In this document: piece after piece, positions 7,140-13,983 of the stretch
How the letters are laid out: each line of letters opens with the position of its first letter
Position numbering within the stretch: position 1 is the stretch's first letter
Origin: JBELHR01 sp042091275
Lineage (GTDB): Bacteria > Bacteroidota > Bacteroidia > Flavobacteriales > Flavobacteriaceae
Assembly (NCBI GenBank): GCA_042091275.1
Contig: JBELHR010000041.1
Location: 1-13,983 of the forward strand
Reading direction: 5' to 3'
DNA length: 13,983 nucleotides
Program-made: the position numbers and the translations under genes
The notes under the pieces: generated by a model
Database searches by the model: none
What the model was told of the DNA's origin: nothing
The model's input: only the letters and a program-made list of their open reading frames with translations

Positions 7140-8900
7140 TTATCGTATACCGTGCATTAGTTTTTTGACCACCGGAGTCAGAATTGCAGATAGAACTGCC
7201 AAACTCACAGCGATTATGGTGAGCATCCAAAAGAAATAACTCAAGCCTTCACTTTGGGATATACTTGAAGAAGCCTCCCCAAATAATCCAGCTGTTTTCA
7301 TACCAATTGCAATTGCTAGGTACCAAATACCAAACATCATTGCAATCATACGACCCGGAACTAGTTTACTGACATAAGACAGAGCAACGGGCGATATACA
7401 AAGCTCTCCCATCGTATGGAAGAGATATACTAATATCAACCATATTGGGCTTACCATTGCGCTTTTCTGACCAGGTGCTATATCGGCAGATCCAATTGCT
7501 ACCATTGCCATACCAAGTCCTAATAGGAGCATTCCAATAGCGTATTTCATACTACCTGATGGGTTGTATCGACTTTCCCACCACTTAGAGAACAAAGGTG
7601 CTAAAGTGATAATAAATAAGGAGTTCAATACTCCAAACCACGAAGCAGGAATTTCTGCGATATCCTGTTGAAACTCATTGTAAAGCATCCATCCAGCGAG
7701 AGCCCAAATGATTACAAAACTCAATCCAAGAAAAATATTAGACCACTTATACTTGTTAAACGTTTGCCCAAATAATAGGAACAACACCCATGTAATAATT
7801 CCCAAAGGAACTACAGTCATCAGTGTATTTATGATTTTAAATGTATTGGCGGCGGTACCCTCCAAAACACGTTGGGTGTAATCTCTGGCAAATATGGTAA
7901 GTGAGCTAGGTGCTTGTTCAAAGATTGCCCAAAAGAAAATGGTTATAAAGGCAAAGAAAATTACTGCGAGCATTCGATCTCTCGTTATGCGATCGTACCT
8001 AGGTAATCTAATAACCAAAAGAGCTAAGAAGATTACCAAAGCCGTGAGAATGGCAACGTTAGTTCCTTCCATTCCAAAAAGACTAAAATTAAAGATATTG
8101 TATGCTCCTTCTGATATTTTAGAGATCGGATCATTAAAGATCCATAAGAGTCCTAATGTTGCCGAAATGGCAATCATAGCCAATTGCACCGAAGTAAAAG
8201 GGTTTAGTTTTGGTTCTGATGCATCCAATTCAACGGATTTATTATTCGTTTCCTCTTTCTTTACAGGTTTTAAACCAATAGATCCAAAAATACCTTGAGC
8301 AAACCAAAATTGTAGTAATCCAAAGAGCATAAATATACCCGCTAGACCAAATCCATAAGACCATCCTACTTTTTCACCAAACCATCCACAGAGCAAAATT
8401 CCGAGAAATGCTCCTGAATTTACTCCCATATAAAAGATGGTATAGGCACCGTCTTTTTTCTCCGGGCGTTTAACATACATTTCAGATATAATGGAAGTCA
8501 TGTTCGGCTTAAAAAAACCACTACCAAATACGAGTAAAGTAAGTCCTAGATAAATAAACAAAGGAGTTTCAATAGTCATGGATGCGTGACCTAAAGTCAT
8601 CAATAGTGCTCCAATCAAAACGGCATAGCGATAACCAATAACTTTATCTGCGAAATACCCGCCGATTAAAGTCGATAAATATACCAAGGAGGTATAAGTT
8701 CCAAATATAGCAAAAGCGTATTCTTGTGGCCATCCCCAACCGCCATCTATAAGGGAAGCTGTAAAAAACATTACCAATAGTGCGCGCATTCCGTAGTAGG
8801 AAAAGCGCTCCCACATTTCTGTAAAAAATAAAACATATAGTCCACTTGGATGACCCAATACAGTGGATTCAAATAATTCGTCTGTCGCGTGTTTATTCAT
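7140..8900 (-). CDS. POT-family peptide:proton symporter, long form
   Basis: Inner-membrane di/tripeptide transporter of the proton-dependent oligopeptide transporter (PTR2) family in the major facilitator superfamily, 586 residues. The proton-coupling ExxER motif is E28-MW-E31-R32-F33. GGYFADKVIG (80-89) is the loop 2-3 motif, and FFKPN (129-133) holds the TM4 lysine K131. FYMGVNSGAFLG (156-167) is the TM5 signature, FFWAIFEQ (322-329) marks TM7, and FHTMGELCISPVALS (494-508) marks TM10 with E499. The length exceeds the usual 450-520 because of two additional hydrophobic pairs: 237-256 with 280-298 (position of the bacterial HA/HB helices) and about 357-378 with 387-408 between TM7 and TM8. 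I count about 16 segments. Last gene of the DPP IV unit, 25 bases after its paralogue. Substrate preference cannot be read from the sequence. Confidence 0.93.
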   Translation of the reverse strand: MNKHATDELFESTVLGHPSGLYVLFFTEMWERFSYYGMRALLVMFFTASLIDGGWGWPQEYAFAIFGTYTSLVYLSTLIGGYFADKVIGYRYAVLIGALLMTLGHASMTIETPLFIYLGLTLLVFGSGFFKPNMTSIISEMYVKRPEKKDGAYTIFYMGVNSGAFLGILLCGWFGEKVGWSYGFGLAGIFMLFGLLQFWFAQGIFGSIGLKPVKKEETNNKSVELDASEPKLNPFTSVQLAMIAISATLGLLWIFNDPISKISEGAYNIFNFSLFGMEGTNVAILTALVIFLALLVIRLPRYDRITRDRMLAVIFFAFITIFFWAIFEQAPSSLTIFARDYTQRVLEGTAANTFKIINTLMTVVPLGIITWVLFLLFGQTFNKYKWSNIFLGLSFVIIWALAGWMLYNEFQQDIAEIPASWFGVLNSLFIITLAPLFSKWWESRYNPSGSMKYAIGMLLLGLGMAMVAIGSADIAPGQKSAMVSPIWLILVYLFHTMGELCISPVALSYVSKLVPGRMIAMMFGIWYLAIAIGMKTAGLFGEASSSISQSEGLSYFFWMLTIIAVSLAVLSAILTPVVKKLMHGIR

Positions 8901-8914
8901 AATCTAAGGGTATT

Positions 8915-8922
8915 CAAAATTA
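8915..8922 (-). promoter_or_regulatory. Possible internal -7 box before the long POT gene
   Basis: In the 25-base gap between the two transporter genes, minus-strand TAATTTTG (8922 down to 8915) matches TAnnTTTG exactly, 14 bases above the ATG at 8900. No TTTG-like -33 element is found at the expected distance in the end of the upstream gene. In such AT-rich sequence an eight-base match could be chance. Confidence 0.25.
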
Positions 8923-8925
8923 AAT

Positions 8926-10275
8926 TTATTCCGCTATCGCTGCATTGTGTTTCTCTGCGTCGTGAGTCAATCTCTTTAGAGGCTTTAATAGAGCCAAGAT
9001 CAATAGACCAAAAGCCACACAAATTATAGTAATACCAGTAAAAATTTCAAATTCTCCTGCAGTTTGAGAGTATTCCCCAATCATTCCAGCTAATTTGTTA
9101 CCGAGACCAGTAGCGGCAAAATAAGCTCCCATCATAAAGGATGCATATTTTACTGGAGCTAATTTGGTTATAAAAGAAAGTGCTACAGGAGAGGCACATA
9201 ATTCTCCTAGAGTGTGAAACAAATAGGCTAAAACTAACCATATCATAGCGGAAGATCCATAATTAGTAAACTCAATAGAAGCAATAGACATAAAAGCAAA
9301 TCCAAGCCCCATGATTATTACACCCCAAGCCATTTTAAATAAGGAGGAATTTTCCCTTCCTTTTTTCTGCCACCAATACCAGAAAGATGCCACTGCTGTA
9401 CCTAAAGTTATAATAAAGAAAGAGTTTACAGATTGAAACCACGAAGCAGGAACGATCCAGTCCATAAGGGAACGATCCGTTTTCTGTTCAGCATATAAAT
9501 TTAAAAGTCCACCTGCTTGTTCAAAGGCTCCCCAAAAAACAATAATTATTAAAAATGAAATCAATAAAACCTTGATTCTGTCTTTTTCAACAGAATTTAG
9601 TGGCTTTTTCATCAACTCTTTATCTTTTGACTCTGATTTTCCAATAAAATCGCCAACTCCTTCGAGATATTTAAGACCGAACACATAAACGATTTGACCC
9701 AGACACATTCCAATACCTGCAAGTCCAAATCCATAATGCCATCCATATTCTTTGGCAACCCATCCAGTAGCTAAGGCTCCTAGAAATGCTCCTAAGTTAA
9801 TTCCTATATAGAAGATATAAAAACCACCATCTCTTCGGTCGTCATCTGGTCCGTAAAGACCACCTACCATTGTGGAAATATTAGGTTTTAAAAATCCAAC
9901 ACCCGAAACGATAAAAACCAATCCAGTCATAAACGCCCATTCGTAAGGTACTGCCAAAATAACATGTCCTATACAGAGCAAGACCCCACCGAGCATTACC
10001 GCTTTCTTTTGACCGATAAAACGATCGGCAATCCACCCTCCTGGTATAGAGGTTAAATAGACAAACATGGTATAGGTACCGTAAAAGGAAAGACTTTCAG
10101 CATTGGACCAACCCAATCCGCCTTGTGGATTTCCCAATAATACGGGAGCTACGAGGTATAAAGTTAGTAATGCGCGCATTCCATAGTAGGAGAAACGTTC
10201 CCACATTTCTACAAAAAAGAGTACGTAGAGTCCCTTAGGATGTCCGTAAAGTTCTTCGGTATTTGTTCTAGACAT
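8926..10275 (-). CDS. POT-family peptide:proton symporter, short form
   Basis: Second POT/PTR2 peptide symporter, 449 residues, inner membrane, expected to import di- and tripeptides with protons. It carries E23-MW-E26-R27-F28 (ExxER), GGWIADRFIG (79-88), FLKPN (128-132) with K130, FYIGINLGAFLG (155-166), VFWGAFEQ (246-253) and FHTLGELCASPVALS (353-367) with E358, so the known functional residues are retained. It is near the lower end of family length. Only a hydrophilic linker of roughly 30 residues (about 203-232) joins TM6 to TM7, so the HA/HB helix pair typical of bacterial POTs is missing and I count about 12 segments. Its ATG lies two bases after the DPP IV stop, indicating co-transcription and probably coupled translation. 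The first 40 residues are nearly the same as in the neighbouring POT, so the pair are paralogues, but they diverge strongly afterwards. Confidence 0.93.
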   Translation of the reverse strand: MSRTNTEELYGHPKGLYVLFFVEMWERFSYYGMRALLTLYLVAPVLLGNPQGGLGWSNAESLSFYGTYTMFVYLTSIPGGWIADRFIGQKKAVMLGGVLLCIGHVILAVPYEWAFMTGLVFIVSGVGFLKPNISTMVGGLYGPDDDRRDGGFYIFYIGINLGAFLGALATGWVAKEYGWHYGFGLAGIGMCLGQIVYVFGLKYLEGVGDFIGKSESKDKELMKKPLNSVEKDRIKVLLISFLIIIVFWGAFEQAGGLLNLYAEQKTDRSLMDWIVPASWFQSVNSFFIITLGTAVASFWYWWQKKGRENSSLFKMAWGVIIMGLGFAFMSIASIEFTNYGSSAMIWLVLAYLFHTLGELCASPVALSFITKLAPVKYASFMMGAYFAATGLGNKLAGMIGEYSQTAGEFEIFTGITIICVAFGLLILALLKPLKRLTHDAEKHNAAIAE

Positions 10276-10277
10276 AA

Positions 10278-12437
10278 TTATTCTGGTTTAAGATTTTGTT
10301 CAATAAAATCGGTCATTTTAGTATAAAGTTGTAGTCGTGTATTCTGACCGCGATAGATTCCGTGTGCGCGATCGGGATAGATCATAAGATCGAATTGTTT
10401 GTTATATCTCACAAGAGCGTTTACCATTTGCATGGTGTTTTGCACGTGAACGTTATCGTCTCCTGTTCCGTGAATCAAAAGGTATTTGCCCTTTAATTTT
10501 GAAGCGTGAGTTATTGGGGAATTTTGATCGTATCCGGTCGGGTTTTCTTGAGGAGTTTGCATGTAGCGCTCTGTGTAAACCGAGTCGTAAAAACGCCAAG
10601 ATGTAACTGGCGCAACTGCTATTGCCATGCTAAAGACCTCATTTCCTTGTAGCAAGCAATTAGAGGACATAAAACCTCCGTAGGACCAACCAAAAATACC
10701 GATGCGATTCGCATCAATATAGCTGCGCTCTCCGAGAATCTGAGCAGCTTCAATTTGATCTTCTACTTCGTATTTCCCAAGTTCTTTATAAGTCATTTTT
10801 TTGAATTCCGCGCCCTTTAGACCGGTTCCTCTTCCATCGACACATACCACGATTATTCCTTTTTGAGCCAACATTTGATACCAGTAATCATTGGATCCTC
10901 CCCAAGAGTTGGAAACACTTTGGGACCCCGGTCCAGAATACTGAGTCATAAATAAAGGATAGGTTTTGTTAGGGTCAAAATCCAAAGGTTTTATTATCCA
11001 GGCATTTAATTCAGATTCTTTAGTTTTTAAGGTGAAAAACTCCTTAGGCGATACCTCAAATGAGTTGTAGAGATTTTGAAGCTTGGTGTTTTCGAGAATT
11101 ACCTTTAACTCTCTACCGTTTTGATCGCGCAAACTATAAATATTTGGGGTTTGAGCGTCACTATAGGTGTTTATAAAATATTTTAAGTTTGAGCTAAAAG
11201 AAGCAGAATTTGTTCCGGACAGACTAGATAGAGCCTTTTTGGATTTCCCATTTAATTTTATGCTGTAAATCCCTCGATTGATGGATCCATTTTCAACGGA
11301 TTGATAAAATATTTGCTTTGATTTGGGGTCATAACCGTAATAATTCGTTACCTCCCAATCTCCTGAGGTAACTTGGTTGATTAGTTCCCCGTCTTCCTTA
11401 TAGTGATAGATATGATTAAAGCCACTTTTTTCACTTGTCCAGATAAAACTATCGTCTTCTAAAAAGGTTAGATTATCATTGATATCCACATAGGCGCTGT
11501 CTTGTTCCTCTAAAATTATTTTAGATTCAAAACTCTCTGTGTCTATAGACCAAAGCTTCAAGTCATTTTGATGTCTGTTAAGGGTGGTGACAATTAGCTC
11601 CGAAGTTTTATTACTGAATTGCAGTCTTGGAATATATTCATAATCTCCTAAAGCTATGGAATTAGTACTTTTCTTTTTAAAATCGTGAAGCCAAAGACTA
11701 ACTTTAGAGTTAGATTCTCCTGCCTTGGGATATTTAAATTCCTGCTGACTTGGATAGAGTCCATTACCGTATATATCCATGGAGAATTCAGGAACATCTG
11801 CCTCGTCAAATCGCAAGAAAGCGAGCTTGCTTCCATCGCTATTCCATTGGAATAAGCGGACAATTGAAAACTCTTCTTCATAAACCCAATCTGCGATACC
11901 ATTTATTATTTGGTTAAAAGCTCCATCTGTAGTTATTTGATAAAGGGCATTAGACTCTAGGTCTTTTACAAAAAGGTTATTGTTCTTTACAAATGCAACA
12001 CGACTTCCATCTGGAGAGAAAGTTGGTTCTTGAATTTTTTGTTCATCGATTTTTTGAAGTTTTTTACTCTCGAGTTCGTAAACATAAAAAACTCCCTTGG
12101 TCGATCTTCTGTATATCGATTGGATTTCTGTTCCCAATAAAATTTTGGATTCATTCTCATCAAATGAATAGGAAGAGAATCCGTCTAGACTAAGCTCTTC
12201 GGAATCTACAATGGTTTTTACTTTTTCTAAGGTTTTGTAATTGTATTGATCGACAGAGGTCTTGCCAGTGGATCTGTTGTAATTGAGTAAACTATAATAA
12301 TTTCCTTTCATGGAATTTAGAGAGTTCATCGATTCTCCTCTAAAGGTTCCTTGCCAAATATCTTCTAAAGTAATTTCCTTTTGTTGGGCTCCTACTGAGA
12401 ACACACAAAGAAATAATAGAAAGCTGATTTTTTTCAT
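10278..12437 (-). CDS. Dipeptidyl peptidase IV (S9B), exported
   Basis: Serine exopeptidase of the DPP IV family, 719 residues, which releases N-terminal dipeptides, classically X-Pro or X-Ala. A signal peptide spans about 1-17 (hydrophobic core 4-15, cleavage likely after VGA); no lipobox, so probably soluble periplasmic or surface-associated. The beta-propeller domain (about 80-470) contains DWVYEEE (183-189), whose E188-E189 correspond to the Glu pair that holds the substrate amino terminus. The C-terminal alpha/beta-hydrolase domain has the oxyanion Tyr Y500 in QYSGPGSQ, the nucleophile S585 in GWSYGG, D660 in HGTGDDNVH and H692 in DRAHG. The Asp-His spacing of 32 equals that of human DPP4. 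It is the first gene of the unit with the two POT symporters, which would import its dipeptide products. I find no convincing promoter in the roughly 40 bases between the upstream terminator and the ATG. Confidence 0.95.
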   Translation of the reverse strand: MKKISFLLFLCVFSVGAQQKEITLEDIWQGTFRGESMNSLNSMKGNYYSLLNYNRSTGKTSVDQYNYKTLEKVKTIVDSEELSLDGFSSYSFDENESKILLGTEIQSIYRRSTKGVFYVYELESKKLQKIDEQKIQEPTFSPDGSRVAFVKNNNLFVKDLESNALYQITTDGAFNQIINGIADWVYEEEFSIVRLFQWNSDGSKLAFLRFDEADVPEFSMDIYGNGLYPSQQEFKYPKAGESNSKVSLWLHDFKKKSTNSIALGDYEYIPRLQFSNKTSELIVTTLNRHQNDLKLWSIDTESFESKIILEEQDSAYVDINDNLTFLEDDSFIWTSEKSGFNHIYHYKEDGELINQVTSGDWEVTNYYGYDPKSKQIFYQSVENGSINRGIYSIKLNGKSKKALSSLSGTNSASFSSNLKYFINTYSDAQTPNIYSLRDQNGRELKVILENTKLQNLYNSFEVSPKEFFTLKTKESELNAWIIKPLDFDPNKTYPLFMTQYSGPGSQSVSNSWGGSNDYWYQMLAQKGIIVVCVDGRGTGLKGAEFKKMTYKELGKYEVEDQIEAAQILGERSYIDANRIGIFGWSYGGFMSSNCLLQGNEVFSMAIAVAPVTSWRFYDSVYTERYMQTPQENPTGYDQNSPITHASKLKGKYLLIHGTGDDNVHVQNTMQMVNALVRYNKQFDLMIYPDRAHGIYRGQNTRLQLYTKMTDFIEQNLKPE

Positions 12438-12477
12438 CTAGATGTTAAGCTTTTGTGAAGTGTGCGTAAATTAAACA

Positions 12478-12505
12478 AAAAAAGACCAATTGCTAGGCCT
12501 TTTTT
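12478..12505 (-). terminator. Terminator after the DUF5723 gene
   Basis: A 10-bp stem, 12478-12487 with 12496-12505, with one G-T pair on the minus strand and an eight-base loop. On the minus strand it reads AAAAAAGGCC, loop, GGTCTTTTTTT. It lies 28 bases beyond the stop of the DUF5723 gene and 41 bases before the DPP IV start. It should separate the two leftward transcripts, or attenuate read-through into the peptide operon. Confidence 0.75.
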
Positions 12506-12532
12506 GGATAGAAATATTAACAAGATGGACGA

Positions 12533-13870
12533 TTAGCTCTTGGAGTTGCTGTTTGTTCGTCCTAATAAGATATTTATTCCGAAGCGAATATCTCCCCCAT
12601 TACTACTGCCAATTTGTATTAGATTTAGAAAATTATCAGTCGCTGCATAGAGCTGCACAGGGCCAAAGTTTGAAGCTAGGTTGAGTCCAAATCTCGGATT
12701 TTCAATAATTCCGCCAAAGCTCGTGATGATACCAGCAGTTATTTTCTGTCCCGAAAACCAGTTGTACGATAGTGCATAGCTCGGTCTAAATCTTCCAAGA
12801 TTGGAATAGTTGAAAGCGGTAAAAGCAAATGTGTTGTGTTCGCTCAGCGTGTAGGAAGCGTTTAAATACATTCTAGAGTTTAACTTCGTACGAAATTCTT
12901 GAAAGGATTCCTCTTCCTTAAAAAAGTCATCAACGATTTCTATGATATCCTCAAAGGGTTGTCCAGTTTCCAATAAGTCTTCCCCTGAAATTGTTTTTGT
13001 TTTGTTTGCAACCTTATAGTTTTGAATATATTCTCGCCAATTTATATAGCCTATATCGTTAATTGCAAATCCAAATTTAAGTTCCTTTGTCGGTTTGTAT
13101 GTCAAGCCTAGATCAACACCAAAACCAGAGTTATTTGTCCATTGGGCATATTGCCAAGGAAATTGAGAATCGAACTGATCTGCCGTTAAAGTTTTGATAC
13201 CAGCAGTTTTGATGTCGACATTTTCTGCGGAAATCCCTAGTGTAAAATCTTCTGGATTTGTATAAATATTTAGGCTACTATTACCAGAGCTACCGGCATA
13301 AAATTGCCCGTTTAAATATTTTAGTCGCAAGCCAAATACTAATTTTTCCTCTGCAAAACTCCTAGCATAAGCGATTCCAATTTCATTATATGTGGTCAGG
13401 TTTATCTCCTCTTGAAGAAGCAGATTCGAACCAATAGATTCTAAATTCCCATTTGCAATTAGATCAATTAAATCATTCGTGTATTGCAATTCGGACTCCA
13501 CTCGAAGATTTGAGAATAAACTCAGCGATGCTCTCTTGTACTTAAATTGGAGTAAAAATAAATTTGCCGTTGCCCCGACATCAATATTATTGGTTTCGTC
13601 GCTCACTTTTAGAAGCTCTTGAAAGTTCAATCTCAATTGGTCATCTGAGTCCCTTACAAAAAAGTCTCCCAAATCAAATCCTGTATTGGTCTGAATAGAA
13701 GAATTTAGAATAGGAAGAGAGATGGTGATATCGTTTGCCGGTATGTAAGCAGGGTTTAAGTTTTGGGTCTGTGGCACAAAATCTCCCAATTGGTAAAAGG
13801 AGAAGGAGCCTTGGGCCAAACAAGTCGGTATGAGTAAAAATACAAAGAGAGAGAGTAGAAGGTTTTTCAT
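12533..13870 (-). CDS. DUF5723-type outer-membrane beta-barrel protein
   Basis: Exported protein of 445 residues without known biochemical function. A signal peptide covers about 1-19 (hydrophobic 4-16, cleavage likely after CLA). The mature N-terminus has the family pattern of DUF5723, an early NLNPAYIP (37-44) followed by a short ISLPIL strand (49-54). The rest alternates polar and hydrophobic residues in amphipathic strands with aromatic girdles (for example FGLRLKYLNGQFYAG, about 179-193, and strands from about 335 to the end), as in Bacteroidota outer-membrane barrels of the FadL/PorV-like kind. There are no further hydrophobic helices. It is transcribed in the same direction as the peptide operon but has its own terminator and probable promoter, so I treat it as a separate unit. 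Assignment to DUF5723 is from pattern recognition; the barrel itself is more certain than the family name. Confidence 0.75.
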   Translation of the reverse strand: MKNLLLSLFVFLLIPTCLAQGSFSFYQLGDFVPQTQNLNPAYIPANDITISLPILNSSIQTNTGFDLGDFFVRDSDDQLRLNFQELLKVSDETNNIDVGATANLFLLQFKYKRASLSLFSNLRVESELQYTNDLIDLIANGNLESIGSNLLLQEEINLTTYNEIGIAYARSFAEEKLVFGLRLKYLNGQFYAGSSGNSSLNIYTNPEDFTLGISAENVDIKTAGIKTLTADQFDSQFPWQYAQWTNNSGFGVDLGLTYKPTKELKFGFAINDIGYINWREYIQNYKVANKTKTISGEDLLETGQPFEDIIEIVDDFFKEEESFQEFRTKLNSRMYLNASYTLSEHNTFAFTAFNYSNLGRFRPSYALSYNWFSGQKITAGIITSFGGIIENPRFGLNLASNFGPVQLYAATDNFLNLIQIGSSNGGDIRFGINILLGRTNSNSKS

Positions 13871-13889
13871 GACGGGTGTAAGAGTTGTT

Positions 13890-13897
13890 CTAAAGTA
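13890..13897 (-). promoter_or_regulatory. Probable -7 box of the DUF5723 gene
   Basis: Minus-strand TACTTTAG (13897 down to 13890) matches TAnnTTTG except for one position. It lies 19 bases above the ATG at 13870, the same distance as the -7 boxes of ctp and surE. A recognisable TTTG -33 element is not present at the usual spacing. The remaining upstream sequence to the window end (13898-13983) is AT-rich and holds no gene. Confidence 0.4.
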
Positions 13898-13983
13898 CAG
13901 AAAATCAATGGATTTAAATAATATTTGTTTTTGACATCAAAATTGTTTTTAGATTTCTGCGACTTTTTAGAAGTTTAGATATC

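Noticed and set aside
7894..8298. A 134-residue plus-strand open frame
   Set aside because: It lies entirely inside the long POT gene on the opposite strand, is rich in Lys and Ile from antisense membrane codons, and resembles no family; a shadow frame.
11654..11902. An 82-residue minus-strand frame inside DPP IV
   Set aside because: It is a different frame of the same strand inside an intact, motif-rich gene; not a frameshift fragment because the main frame is uninterrupted.
12476..12483. TTTTTTTG on the minus strand as a -7 box for DPP IV
   Set aside because: It is the T tract of the upstream terminator, has one mismatch to the consensus, lies 38 bases from the ATG and has no -33 partner.
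1..13983. Mobile element, CRISPR array, toxin-antitoxin or defence system
   Set aside because: I looked on both strands for transposase or integrase motifs, direct repeat arrays, repeated tRNA 3' ends as attachment sites and small paired genes, and found none. The tRNA end at 1-54 has no visible duplicate in the window.

Overview
The window is AT-rich chromosomal DNA from a member of the Bacteroidota, most likely a Flavobacteriales-type (perhaps marine) bacterium. The evidence is a DUF5723-type outer-membrane protein, a ComEC ending in the form characteristic of this phylum, a Tsp/Prc-type tail-specific protease followed divergently by surE and lpxB, promoter -7 boxes of the Bacteroidota type (TAnnTTTG), and start codons mostly without a Shine-Dalgarno sequence. 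Genus cannot be fixed from the sequence. There is no insertion sequence, phage gene, CRISPR array, integrase or rRNA.

Layout, left to right. (1) 1-54 is the 3' part of a tRNA-Val(UAC), followed by its own terminator. (2) 302-3520 is a leftward two-gene unit: a membrane-anchored tail-specific protease (ctp) read first, then an OppC/DppC-like ABC permease, ending at a hairpin with a T-run at 115-147. The 148-301 stretch between that terminator and the permease stop holds no gene I can see. (3) 3521-3661 is a compact divergent promoter region. (4) 3662-7106 is a rightward unit surE-lpxB-comEC: nucleotide phosphatase, lipid A disaccharide synthase and a short DNA-uptake channel, closed by a strong terminator shared with the converging unit. 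(5) 12437 down to 7140 is a leftward unit: exported dipeptidyl peptidase IV, then two POT-family peptide/proton symporters. (6) 13870-12533 is a leftward gene for a DUF5723 outer-membrane barrel with its own terminator and a probable promoter.

How the genes fit together. The DPP IV-POT-POT unit reads as a peptide-scavenging operon: the exported serine peptidase cuts dipeptides from peptide N-termini and the two symporters import the products. The two transporters share diagnostic motifs but differ in architecture (about 12 versus about 16 predicted membrane segments), which suggests division of labour. The left half is a conserved housekeeping neighbourhood concerned with the envelope (protease, lipid A, permease) and DNA uptake.

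I see no new defence, mobile or biosynthetic system here. The points most worth a second look are the two unequal POT paralogues, a ComEC lacking most of its usual N-terminal OB-like domain and the metallo-beta-lactamase domain, the solitary OppC-like permease tied to ctp, and a repeated promoter geometry with very short leaders.
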